This document shows, piece by piece, positions 24,857-32,932 of a DNA stretch of 45,276 bases (position 1 is its first letter; each line of letters starts with the position of its first letter). A program made the position numbers and the translations under genes. Location: assembly GCF_947500605.1 (NCBI RefSeq), contig NZ_CANMSJ010000015.1, positions 1 to 45,276 of the forward strand, given 5' to 3'. The DNA comes from an uncultured Lacinutrix sp. (lineage in GTDB: Bacteria > Bacteroidota > Bacteroidia > Flavobacteriales > Flavobacteriaceae). Below the pieces are notes generated by a model that worked only from the letters and a program-made list of their open reading frames with translations, ran no database searches and was not told the DNA's origin.

Positions 24857-27304
24857 ATGAAGAAATCTAATTTTATTAGTCTAGACAGTTTGTCATTGCA
24901 AGATTTTGATGAGAATTCAGAGTTAATTCCATTAATGACACCAGAAGACGAAGAGAAAATAAACAAAGAAGAATTACCAGAAACATTACCAATCTTATCG
25001 TTGCGTAATACTGTGTTATTTCCTGGTGTTGTAATACCAATTACTGCAGGAAGAGATAAAAGTATTAAGTTAATAGACGATGCTAATAAAGGTAATAAAG
25101 TTATTGGTGTAGTGTCGCAAAAGGACGAGGCTGTAGAAGACCCAAAAGCTGGAGATATACATTTAGTGGGTACAGTTGCACGTATTCTTAAGGTGCTTAA
25201 AATGCCAGATGGTAATACAACAGTTATTATTCAAGGTAAAAAACGTTTTAGTATTGCTGAGGTTATTACAGAAGAGCCATACATTAACGCTACAGTAAGA
25301 GAAGTGCCAGAAGCAAAACCGGCGAAAAAGAATAAAGAATTTCAAGCGATTACAGATTCTATAAAGGATTTATCGCTTCAAATTATAAAGGACAGTCCAA
25401 ATATTCCTAGTGAAGCTTCTTTCGCTATTAATAATATTGAGAGCGATTCGTTTTTAATAAACTTTGTATCTTCTAACATGAATTTGCCTGTAGAAGACAA
25501 GCAAAAACTTTTAGAAATAAACGATCTTAAGGAACGCGCATTAGAAACTTTAAAGTTTATGAATATCGAACTCCAGAAATTGGAGTTAAAAAATGATATA
25601 CAATCAAAGGTTCAAAGTGATATGAACCAACAGCAACGTGAGTATTTCTTAAATCAGCAAATGAAAACCATACAAGAAGAGCTTGGTGGTGGCAATGCAG
25701 AGGAGATGGAAGATATGAAGTTGCGTGCTAAGGATAAAAAGTGGGATGATAAAGTTGCAGCCCATTTTGAAAAGGAATTATCTAAAATGCAACGTATGAA
25801 TCCGCAAGTTGCAGAATACTCAATACAGCGTAATTATTTAGACTTGTTTCTAGATTTACCTTGGAATGAATTCAGCAAGGATAAATTCGATCTTAAACGT
25901 GCCAAAAAGATATTAGATAGAGACCACTATGGTTTAGACGATGTTAAAAAACGTATTATAGAATACTTAGCAGTATTAAAATTACGTAACGATATGAAGT
26001 CGCCAATACTATGTCTTTATGGACCTCCAGGTGTTGGTAAAACATCTTTAGGGAAATCTATAGCAGAAGCTTTAGGTAGAGAATATGTGCGTATGTCTTT
26101 AGGTGGTTTAAGAGACGAAGCAGAAATTAGAGGACATAGAAAAACGTATATTGGTGCTATGCCAGGACGTATAATCCAGTCTTTAAAAAAGGCAGGAACA
26201 TCTAATCCTGTATTTGTACTAGATGAGATAGATAAATTAACAAATTCTAATCAAGGCGATCCATCGTCTGCATTATTAGAGGTTTTAGATCCAGAACAGA
26301 ATAGCGAGTTTCATGATAATTTCTTAGAAATGGGTTACGATTTATCTAAGGTGTTATTTATTGCGACTTCTAATAGTTTAGGAAGTATACAACCTGCATT
26401 AAGAGACAGAATGGAAATTATAAATGTAACCGGATATACTATTGAAGAAAAAGTAGAAATAGGTAAGCGTCATTTATTACCAAAGCAACTTAAAGAACAT
26501 GGTTTAGAAGACAAGCATTTAAAACTTGGTAAACCACAAATAGAGAAAATTGTAGAAGGTTATACAAGAGAATCTGGTGTAAGAAGCTTAGACAAGCAAA
26601 TTGCAAAAATGGTGCGTTATGCTGCCATGAATATTGCAATGGAAGAAGAGTACGATCTTAAAGTAACTAACGATACTGTTATAGAAGTTTTAGGCGGACC
26701 AAAATTAGAGCGTGATAAATACGAAAACAACGATGTTGCTGGAGTAGTTACAGGTTTAGCTTGGACTAGAGTAGGTGGTGATATCTTATTTATAGAATCT
26801 ATTTTATCTAAAGGTAAAGGCTCAATGTCTATTACTGGAAACTTAGGTAAAGTAATGAAGGAATCTGCAACAATAGCTATGGAATATATAAAAGCTAATG
26901 CTGAAGAGTTTGATATTAATCCAGATGTTTTCGATAAGTACAATGTACATATTCACGTACCAGAAGGTGCAACACCTAAAGATGGACCAAGTGCTGGAGT
27001 TACAATGTTAACTTCTTTAGTATCTTTGTTTACACAGCGTAAAGTGAAAAAGAGTCTTGCAATGACGGGAGAAATTACACTTCGTGGGAAAGTTTTACCT
27101 GTTGGCGGAATTAAAGAAAAAATATTAGCAGCAAAACGAGCAAGGATTAAAGAAATATTACTTTGCGAAGAGAATAGAAGAGACATTGAGGAAATTAAGC
27201 AAGATTATTTAAAAGGCTTAACATTCCATTATGTTACAGATATGAAAGATGTTTTAAAGCTAGCTTTAACAAAGCAAAAGGTTAAAAACGCTAAAAAATT
27301 ATAA
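24857..27304 (+). CDS. lon: Endopeptidase La (Lon protease)
   Basis: An 815-residue ATP-dependent protease that degrades misfolded and regulatory proteins in the cytoplasm. The N-terminal substrate-binding LON domain (about 40-230; [18 protein letters not shown]) is followed by a coiled coil, an AAA+ module with Walker A GPPGVGKT (389-396) and Walker [10 protein letters not shown], and the peptidase domain with the Ser-Lys pair S712 (DGPSAG) and K755 (GGIKEK). Length is usual for the family. Three bases separate it from the first LysM gene, so the two are cotranscribed. Confidence 0.97.
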   Translation: MKKSNFISLDSLSLQDFDENSELIPLMTPEDEEKINKEELPETLPILSLRNTVLFPGVVIPITAGRDKSIKLIDDANKGNKVIGVVSQKDEAVEDPKAGDIHLVGTVARILKVLKMPDGNTTVIIQGKKRFSIAEVITEEPYINATVREVPEAKPAKKNKEFQAITDSIKDLSLQIIKDSPNIPSEASFAINNIESDSFLINFVSSNMNLPVEDKQKLLEINDLKERALETLKFMNIELQKLELKNDIQSKVQSDMNQQQREYFLNQQMKTIQEELGGGNAEEMEDMKLRAKDKKWDDKVAAHFEKELSKMQRMNPQVAEYSIQRNYLDLFLDLPWNEFSKDKFDLKRAKKILDRDHYGLDDVKKRIIEYLAVLKLRNDMKSPILCLYGPPGVGKTSLGKSIAEALGREYVRMSLGGLRDEAEIRGHRKTYIGAMPGRIIQSLKKAGTSNPVFVLDEIDKLTNSNQGDPSSALLEVLDPEQNSEFHDNFLEMGYDLSKVLFIATSNSLGSIQPALRDRMEIINVTGYTIEEKVEIGKRHLLPKQLKEHGLEDKHLKLGKPQIEKIVEGYTRESGVRSLDKQIAKMVRYAAMNIAMEEEYDLKVTNDTVIEVLGGPKLERDKYENNDVAGVVTGLAWTRVGGDILFIESILSKGKGSMSITGNLGKVMKESATIAMEYIKANAEEFDINPDVFDKYNVHIHVPEGATPKDGPSAGVTMLTSLVSLFTQRKVKKSLAMTGEITLRGKVLPVGGIKEKILAAKRARIKEILLCEENRRDIEEIKQDYLKGLTFHYVTDMKDVLKLALTKQKVKNAKKL

Positions 27305-27306
27305 AA

Positions 27307-28578
27307 ATGAAAGCAATCGCAATTGGTTTATTCAGTTTACTATCTTTAGGAGTTTTTGCTCAAGAGACTGATGAAGAATTTCTTCCTATTGAAGTAGAAG
27401 GAAAAGAAGCATTTATGTCTACTAAAACTGGAGAATTTACCTTTCGCGAACATGCAAAAACAGATCCTGCGCAATTAAAAACAACTGCAAGCGGAGTTGT
27501 TTACACAGACATTTCTATACATACTATTAAAAAAGGTGAAACATTATCTGCTGTAGCCAGAAAAAACGGCATTACTGTTTCAGAACTTAAAAATTATAAT
27601 AAAGAAGCAACTTCAAATTTAAAAATAGGAAGTAAACTTAAAATTGTAAAAAACATATTGGTTAAATCTAGTAGTCCGGTTATTAGTTATGCAGGAGAAG
27701 AACAAATTATAGCAAAGCTTCGTCCAGGTGAATCTCCTGGACAGTTTGCTGCTCCACCATCTGTAGAAGAGGTGGAAAGTAAAGTTATTGAAACTAAGAA
27801 GACAGAAGAGAAGCCTTCGGCTACTGTTTATAAGGCGGAAACAAGCGTTAAGAATCCTATTTTTGGGTTGGATAATACTGATGATACAGCAGAGGAAGAA
27901 TCTATAGAAGATTTATCTAAAGCAATTAGTAAAGAAGTAACAGAAGCGAAATCAGAAGTAGTAAAAGAGAAAGTTGCTGTTGAGATTGAAAAGGTTGAAA
28001 TAAAAACAGAAACTAAAAAAGAGAAACTAGCTAGGCTAAAAGCAGAAATGCTAGCTTTAGAAGCAGAGTTAGATCAAGAGTCGCCTAAAGCACTTACAAA
28101 AGAAACTATTGAAAAAGAAGTAGAGAAAGTAAAAACGACTGTAGCCGAAACAAAAAAGGATGCAATTGCAGAAGCAGAAACTACAAAAGTAATAGAGCAA
28201 GTAAAAAAAGCGAATCCAAACGCAGAAATTGAAGAAGCTGCAAATGGTGAAAAGGTTATGGTTTTCGAAAACAAACCAAAAGTAGAAGTGTCTACTGCAG
28301 AGAAAGCGAAACAAGCTATAGCATCGGTTAGAAAAACTGAAAAAGAAGTTGAGGTTTCTAAAGCAGTTGAGGGTGAAGTAGAAAAAGAAGTTGCTGCTAA
28401 GAATGATTCCGAAGAAGAGAAAAGTGAAGCAACTTACTATACAGTGGCTAAAGGTAATTCGTTATGGTCTATAGCTCAAAAGCACAACATGACTGTAGAT
28501 GCAATAAAAGAACTGAATAATTTAAAGAATAATAATCTTAAAATTGGTCAGAAATTAAAAGTGACTCCTAAAAAATAA
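27307..28578 (+). CDS. Exported protein with two LysM domains
   Basis: A 423-residue protein with a signal peptide (ending LGVFAQ). A short motif (VEGKEAFMSTKTGEFTF, about 30-47) precedes LysM 1 (about 73-117; IHTIKKGETLSAVARKNG), a long acid/lysine-rich, probably helical linker (about 150-370) and LysM 2 at the C-terminus (about 378-421; YYTVAKGNSLWSIAQKHN). LysM domains bind the glycan of peptidoglycan. No enzyme domain is present, so a wall-binding or spacing role is likely. The next gene is a shorter relative with the same N-terminal motif. Directly follows lon. Confidence 0.85.
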   Translation: MKAIAIGLFSLLSLGVFAQETDEEFLPIEVEGKEAFMSTKTGEFTFREHAKTDPAQLKTTASGVVYTDISIHTIKKGETLSAVARKNGITVSELKNYNKEATSNLKIGSKLKIVKNILVKSSSPVISYAGEEQIIAKLRPGESPGQFAAPPSVEEVESKVIETKKTEEKPSATVYKAETSVKNPIFGLDNTDDTAEEESIEDLSKAISKEVTEAKSEVVKEKVAVEIEKVEIKTETKKEKLARLKAEMLALEAELDQESPKALTKETIEKEVEKVKTTVAETKKDAIAEAETTKVIEQVKKANPNAEIEEAANGEKVMVFENKPKVEVSTAEKAKQAIASVRKTEKEVEVSKAVEGEVEKEVAAKNDSEEEKSEATYYTVAKGNSLWSIAQKHNMTVDAIKELNNLKNNNLKIGQKLKVTPKK

Positions 28579-28651
28579 TTCAAATGAAATCTTCTAGTTT
28601 TCGTTAGTTAGTGAGCACAATTACAAAAAAAATAAACACATTTTTTATAGT

Positions 28652-29188
28652 ATGAATAAAATAGTATTGGCATGTGTATGCCTAATAAGTATTAGTGCAT
28701 TTTCGCAACAAAACATTGTAGATGTTACTATAGATGGTAAGCCTGCAAAAATGAATACTACAACAGGAGTTTATACATTTACAAATGGTGCACCAAGTAG
28801 TTATACTTCTCAATCTAATACACAAACAGAATCTGCAGTAGAAACAATGGTAAGCGAAACCGATGTTAAGGTTACTGGAGGCAGTACGCTACATACTGTA
28901 AGTAAGGGTGAAACTTTATATTCTATTTCTAAGAAATATCAAATTAGTATGGCTCAAATTAAGAGTATAAATAATCTTGATACCAATGTGCTTAGTGTAA
29001 ACCAAAAACTAAAAATTGGATATAATGCATCAGCAGAAATTAAAGAAGTATTAGTTTATACAGTCGCTAAAGGTGATACTTTATATCGTATTGCAAAAGC
29101 ATCAAACCTTTCGGTTCAAGAATTAAAAGAATTAAATAACTTAGAGAATAATAATATTAGCATAGGTCAAGAACTTAAATTAAAATAA
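28652..29188 (+). CDS. Small exported protein with two LysM domains
   Basis: A 178-residue protein with a signal peptide (ending SAFSQ), then VTIDGKPAKMNTTTGVYTF, the same motif as in the preceding LysM protein, and two LysM domains (about 85-127; LHTVSKGETLYSISKKYQ, and 136-178; VYTVAKGDTLYRIAKASN). It lacks the long linker. The pair looks like a duplication in which the linker was gained or lost. Likely binds peptidoglycan in the periplasm. The 73 bases before it hold no terminator, so it may be read from the lon promoter. Confidence 0.83.
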   Translation: MNKIVLACVCLISISAFSQQNIVDVTIDGKPAKMNTTTGVYTFTNGAPSSYTSQSNTQTESAVETMVSETDVKVTGGSTLHTVSKGETLYSISKKYQISMAQIKSINNLDTNVLSVNQKLKIGYNASAEIKEVLVYTVAKGDTLYRIAKASNLSVQELKELNNLENNNISIGQELKLK

Positions 29189-29222
29189 AAAACACAACTC
29201 TGCGTTTTAAGATAGATTTAAT

Positions 29223-29230
29223 TACTTTTG
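29223..29230 (+). promoter_or_regulatory. -7 box of porQ
   Basis: TACTTTTG ends seven bases before the ATG at 29238, suggesting a leaderless mRNA. Confidence 0.5.
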
Positions 29231-29237
29231 CCACTTT

Positions 29238-30257
29238 ATGCTTAAAAAAATTACTCTTTTTAGTTTTGTTTTATTTAGCACCTTTTGCTTTGCGCAATTA
29301 GGTGGGCAATCTACTTATCAATTTTTAAATTTAGTATCCTCTCCAAGGCAAGCAGCTTTAGGTGGTAAAGTACTTACTAATGTAGATTGGGATGTTACGC
29401 AGGCGCTTTATAATCCAGCAACTATTAATGTAGAGATGGATAATCAGTTTGCATTAAATTACACTAATTATTTAGGAGGTATTAAATACGGTACTGCAGC
29501 TTATGCATATACAGTAGATAGACGTGTGCAAACTTACCATGCTGGAATTACTTATATTAACTATGGTGATTTTGAAGGTTATGATGAAGAAGGTAACGAA
29601 ACTAGTGAGTTCTCGGGTTCCGAAATAGCATTATCCTTTGGTTACGCCAAGCAAATAGGGTACAGCGATTTTTATGCTGGAGCAAACATAAAACTAATTA
29701 ATTCTAGTTTAGAACAATACAACTCGTTTGGTGTTGCTACAGATTTAGCACTTATGTATATAGACGAGCGTTTAGAGTTTCAAGGCACTTTAGTGGTTAG
29801 AAACTTAGGAACTCAAATTACTACCTATGCAGGTAGGCAAGAATCTTTACCTTTAGAAATAGATATAGGTCTATCTCAAACCTTAGAAAATGTACCATTA
29901 CGTTGGCATTTAACTTTCGAGAATTTACAGCAATGGCCTATTGGAGAACCTAATCCTGCCAGAGCAACTACAGATTTAGAAGGTAACCAAGAACAAGAAA
30001 AAGTTGGTTTTTTATCTCAAGTAATAAGACATACAATATTAGGAGCAGAGCTATTTCCAAGTAAAGGTTTTAATATTCGTTTAGGTTATAACTTTAGACG
30101 TGCCGAAGAACTTCGTATAGAAGATCAGCGTAATTTTTCAGGTTTATCGGCTGGTTTCTCTGTAAAACTTAATAAAATGCGTTTTAGTTATACTCATGCT
30201 AAATATACTTCAGCTGCAAACTCTAATTTCTTTGGGTTACAGATTGATTTAAAGTAA
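29238..30257 (+). CDS. porQ: Type IX secretion system protein PorQ
   Basis: A 339-residue outer membrane barrel of the T9SS. The signal peptide ends at FCFAQ and the mature protein opens with the family pattern GGQSTYQFLNLVSSPRQAALGG and NVDWDVTQALYNPATIN. In Porphyromonas PorQ is part of the attachment complex that shuttles cargo with PorU, PorV and PorZ. Its presence matches the T9SS adhesin at the right end of the window. It is next to cmk, a neighbour I recall from other Bacteroidota, but a signal-peptide gene is inserted between them here. Confidence 0.88.
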   Translation: MLKKITLFSFVLFSTFCFAQLGGQSTYQFLNLVSSPRQAALGGKVLTNVDWDVTQALYNPATINVEMDNQFALNYTNYLGGIKYGTAAYAYTVDRRVQTYHAGITYINYGDFEGYDEEGNETSEFSGSEIALSFGYAKQIGYSDFYAGANIKLINSSLEQYNSFGVATDLALMYIDERLEFQGTLVVRNLGTQITTYAGRQESLPLEIDIGLSQTLENVPLRWHLTFENLQQWPIGEPNPARATTDLEGNQEQEKVGFLSQVIRHTILGAELFPSKGFNIRLGYNFRRAEELRIEDQRNFSGLSAGFSVKLNKMRFSYTHAKYTSAANSNFFGLQIDLK

Positions 30258-30279
30258 TATTACTCAATAAACAGAATTT

Positions 30280-31197
30280 ATGAAAAAGTTTATTTTATCA
30301 AGTATAGGTGTTTTATTATGCCTAACAATATCATTTGCTCAAGATACTCGACCAGAGGCAGAATTGATGAATTGTATGTATAATAGTTATAAAGACGGAG
30401 GTGTCGCTTTTAAAAATATATTAAATGATTTCGAGCAACAGCTAGTTGTAAATAATTTTTTAAATGATGCATCTGGAGAAAGTTATATCGCGCTTTTAAA
30501 TAAAATGTCGAACAAAGAGATTAATAATTTAAAGCTATCTTCATTTTCTTTTAATGCTATTAAAGAAATAGAAACGCTTAGTGTATTAGAAGCTCAAATT
30601 TGCAGTCAGGAACTAAAAAAAGAGTTAGATTTAGATAAGTTTAAAGGAACAAAACTAGATAGTGTAATGAATGAGGTAATGTCTGCAGATAACATATCTA
30701 TCACGCAATATTCTAGTTCTTTATTATCTTTTTTAACGGCAGAAGATTTCGAATTAGATCTATATAAAATAAATTTATTGTATTTTTTTGGAATCGTTAA
30801 TAACGATATTAAATCGGGAATAGAAAGAAAGGGATCTATTGACTATAAAGAAACAGAAACTTTTAACTTAGAGAAATCAATAAAGGTGTTTATTAATTCA
30901 GAAAACAAGATTTTTATAGATAATAACGAAGTTTCAGTTGAAGTATTAAATACTAAAATTAGAGATTATATGATTCAAAATAAATCGGAATCATATATAG
31001 TAATTGAAAATGATTTAGAGGTTTTTTACGAAAAGTACATACAAGTCCATAATTCAATTATTTCTACAATTAATACTTTAAGAAAAGAGTTGTCAATTAA
31101 AAAGTTTGATAAAGAATATAAAGATTTAAATATTGAAGAGGTTGAGATAGTTAAAGCGGTCTATCCAATAAATATTAGAGAATCAAATTCAGAATAA
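30280..31197 (+). CDS. Exported protein with ExbD-like C-terminal domain
   Basis: A 305-residue protein with a signal peptide (ending ISFAQ) and no other membrane helix. The N-terminal part (about 22-170) is helical, with C32 in AELMNCMYNSYKDGG and C107 in LEAQICSQELKK. The C-terminal part (about 195-305) reads like the periplasmic domain of Bacteroidota ExbD: IKVFINSENKIFIDNNEVS, then SYIVIENDLEVFYEKYIQVH, LRKELSIKKFDKEYKDL and the terminal YPINIRESNSE. ExbD normally anchors this domain with an N-terminal membrane helix; here a cleavable leader and a new helical domain replace it. No exbB or tonB gene is nearby. Sits between porQ and cmk. Confidence 0.7.
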   Translation: MKKFILSSIGVLLCLTISFAQDTRPEAELMNCMYNSYKDGGVAFKNILNDFEQQLVVNNFLNDASGESYIALLNKMSNKEINNLKLSSFSFNAIKEIETLSVLEAQICSQELKKELDLDKFKGTKLDSVMNEVMSADNISITQYSSSLLSFLTAEDFELDLYKINLLYFFGIVNNDIKSGIERKGSIDYKETETFNLEKSIKVFINSENKIFIDNNEVSVEVLNTKIRDYMIQNKSESYIVIENDLEVFYEKYIQVHNSIISTINTLRKELSIKKFDKEYKDLNIEEVEIVKAVYPINIRESNSE

Positions 31198-31214
31198 ATT
31201 AGAATTCTATTTTA

Positions 31215-31910
31215 ATGCAAAAAATAACAATAGCCATAGACGGTTTTTCGTCAACAGGAAAAAGTACGGTAGCAAAACAGCTGGCAAAACACTTAGGTTA
31301 CATTTATGTAGACACAGGAGCAATGTATCGTGCAGTTACCTTATTTACTATGCGTAATGGTTTTATTACTAAAGAAGATTTTAATGTTAATGCATTAGTA
31401 GAAAAACTGGGAGAAATAACCATTAATTTTAAGTTTAATCCAGATTTAGGTTTCGCTGAGGTATATTTAAATGGTGAAAATATAGAAAGAGAAATACGAA
31501 CATTAGAAGTCTCAAGCTATGTAAGTAAAGTAGCAGCAATACCAGAAGTGCGTTACCAATTGGTAAAGCAACAACAACAAATGGGAAAAGATAAAGGTGT
31601 TGTTATGGACGGTAGAGATATTGGTACAGTAGTATTCCCATACGCAGAGTTAAAACTTTTTATGATAGCTTCCGCTGAAAAAAGAGCAACACGTCGTTTC
31701 GATGAGTTAATAGGTAGAGGAGACGATGTAAGTTATCAAGATGTTTTAAGAAACGTACAAGAACGCGATTATATAGATTCTAACAGAGAAGATTCTCCAC
31801 TACGTAAAGCAGACGATGCTATAGAAATAGATAATAGTAATTTGTCTTTAGAAGAACAATTTAAAAAAGTACTACACTTAGTAGAAGCAACTTTTGAAGG
31901 TTTAGAATAA
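31215..31910 (+). CDS. cmk: Cytidylate kinase
   Basis: A 231-residue kinase that converts CMP and dCMP to the diphosphates with ATP. The P-loop is GFSSTGKST (10-18), followed by YVDTGAMYRAVTL and the CMP-binding MDGRDIGTVVFP. The lid region has RDYIDSNREDSPLRKADDA, the usual signature. The usual first glycine of the P-loop and its neighbour (GPSGSGKS in many species) are GFSSTGKS here, a common variant in Bacteroidota. Starts 17 bases after the ExbD-like gene. Confidence 0.95.
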   Translation: MQKITIAIDGFSSTGKSTVAKQLAKHLGYIYVDTGAMYRAVTLFTMRNGFITKEDFNVNALVEKLGEITINFKFNPDLGFAEVYLNGENIEREIRTLEVSSYVSKVAAIPEVRYQLVKQQQQMGKDKGVVMDGRDIGTVVFPYAELKLFMIASAEKRATRRFDELIGRGDDVSYQDVLRNVQERDYIDSNREDSPLRKADDAIEIDNSNLSLEEQFKKVLHLVEATFEGLE

Positions 31911-32019
31911 AATTATTTAGCTCTATATAGTATTTTAAAGAAAGCGCTTCGTCCATTCATGTATTTTTTAAGTATAAAAAATTTTATCGAGAAGCTTTAA
32001 GTTAAATACGCGGTAAAAT

Positions 32020-32045
32020 AGATTCCTGCCTTCGCAGGAATGACA
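32020..32045. repeat. Short palindromic repeat (ATTCCTGC...GCAGGAAT type)
   Basis: AGATTCCTGC-CTTC-GCAGGAATGACA, a stem of about eight base pairs. Two further copies occur at 35519 and 35566. It lies between cmk and the LysM gene terminator. Confidence 0.7.
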
Positions 32046-32064
32046 AATAATCAAATTAACACAA

Positions 32065-32098
32065 AATAAAAAGCGAGCTAACAATTGTTAACTCGCTT
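32065..32098 (-). terminator. Terminator of the Kbp-like gene
   Basis: Reading leftward, AAGCGAG (32092-32098 complement) pairs with CTCGCTT (32071-32077 complement) around TAACAATTGTTA, then T-run (A-run at 32065-32072). Confidence 0.75.
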
Positions 32099-32122
32099 CT
32101 CAAAAGAAATCGCTATTAATTC

Positions 32123-32500
32123 CTACAAATTCGGAATTATTAATTCTTGATCTGGGTGTATTACATCTGGGTTCTTTAATATATCAGTATTTGCTTTAAA
32201 AATAGCATTGTATTTTCCAGCACTTCCGTAATACTGTTTAGCAATAGCTCCTAAAGTTTCTCCGCTTTTAACAGTGTGTCTAGCAAAGATACTTGAATCT
32301 GCAACAGCTATATCTGCAACAATATCGCTTGGGCTTTCACCGCCAGAAGCTTTTATTTCATCCCAAATTAAATTCTTTTCATATTGCGTAGCAGCAGTTC
32401 CTTTTACTGTTAATACACCATTAGCTTCAGAAACGTCTCCGTTTTGAATGTTTAATTTCTCGCCTAAATCAAGTACTGCTTGATATTTTGCTCTTACCAT
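32123..32500 (-). CDS. Cytoplasmic BON-LysM protein, Kbp/YgaU-like
   Basis: A 125-residue protein with no signal peptide. An N-terminal BON-like part (about 1-70; VRAKYQAVLDLGEKLN, DVSEANGVLTVKGTA) is joined to a C-terminal LysM domain (about 75-124; HTVKSGETLGAIAKQYYG, AGKYNAIFKANTDILKNPDVI, IIPNL). This order and the YNxIFxANxxxLKxPDxIxPxQxLxIP pattern match E. coli Kbp (YgaU), a cytoplasmic potassium-binding protein. Potassium binding here is inferred by similarity only. It stands alone with its own terminator. Confidence 0.8.
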   Translation of the reverse strand: MVRAKYQAVLDLGEKLNIQNGDVSEANGVLTVKGTAATQYEKNLIWDEIKASGGESPSDIVADIAVADSSIFARHTVKSGETLGAIAKQYYGSAGKYNAIFKANTDILKNPDVIHPDQELIIPNL

Positions 32501-32754
32501 GTTTGTTTTGTTTTTAAGTGTTATTCTTATAGTACTAAAGATAGTAATTAATCATTTAATAAGTCTCTATATAAATTCTATAAAAACAAAACACATTAGT
32601 TTATTAGATTAAGTGTTTGTTTTTATCGCTGAAACACCTGATTTAGGTAAGTGTTATATAATTTATAAATCGACTGTTTTATAGCATTAAGTTATTGAAT
32701 AATAGTGTGTTTAATTTTTTTGTAATGCGTTTAGGTAATATGATTTAAAAGTAT
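32501..32754. other. Intergenic region upstream of the rpsA promoter
   Basis: About 250 A/T-rich bases between two divergent genes. Nothing beyond promoter-like A/T runs was recognised. Confidence 0.4.
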
Positions 32755-32762
32755 TATTTTTG
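32755..32762 (+). promoter_or_regulatory. -7 box of rpsA
   Basis: TATTTTTG, a perfect TAnnTTTG match, 170 bases before the rpsA ATG, leaving a long leader. Confidence 0.55.
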
Positions 32763-32773
32763 CACTCCTTTTT

Positions 32774-32932
32774 AGCACCTCTAGGAAAGATGAAAAGGGA
32801 TTAAAACAAATTTATTTATAACACTTCTGTGTGTTAGTGCTTTAGAATCTTACAAGACATACAGAATACAACGCGATGTAAACGTATTTTCTCAAAAAGA
32901 GGAAGCGAATAAACATCGCAGAATTATTTTCA
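32774..32932 (+). promoter_or_regulatory. Structured rpsA leader
   Basis: The 5' untranslated region folds in two parts. First: AGCAC (32774-32778) with GTGCT (32837-32841), around hairpin TAACAC/GTGTTA (32819-32824, 32831-32836). Second, next to the start: GCGATGT (32873-32879) with ACATCGC (32913-32919), enclosing TTTCTC/GAGGAA (32888-32893, 32899-32904) with a loop of five A. Such a leader fits S1 autoregulation, known in E. coli; here it is inference. Confidence 0.5.

Noticed and set aside
28069-28314. Leftward frames of 66 and 81 codons inside the LysM protein's linker
   Set aside because: They arise from the biased lysine/glutamate codons of the linker read backwards.
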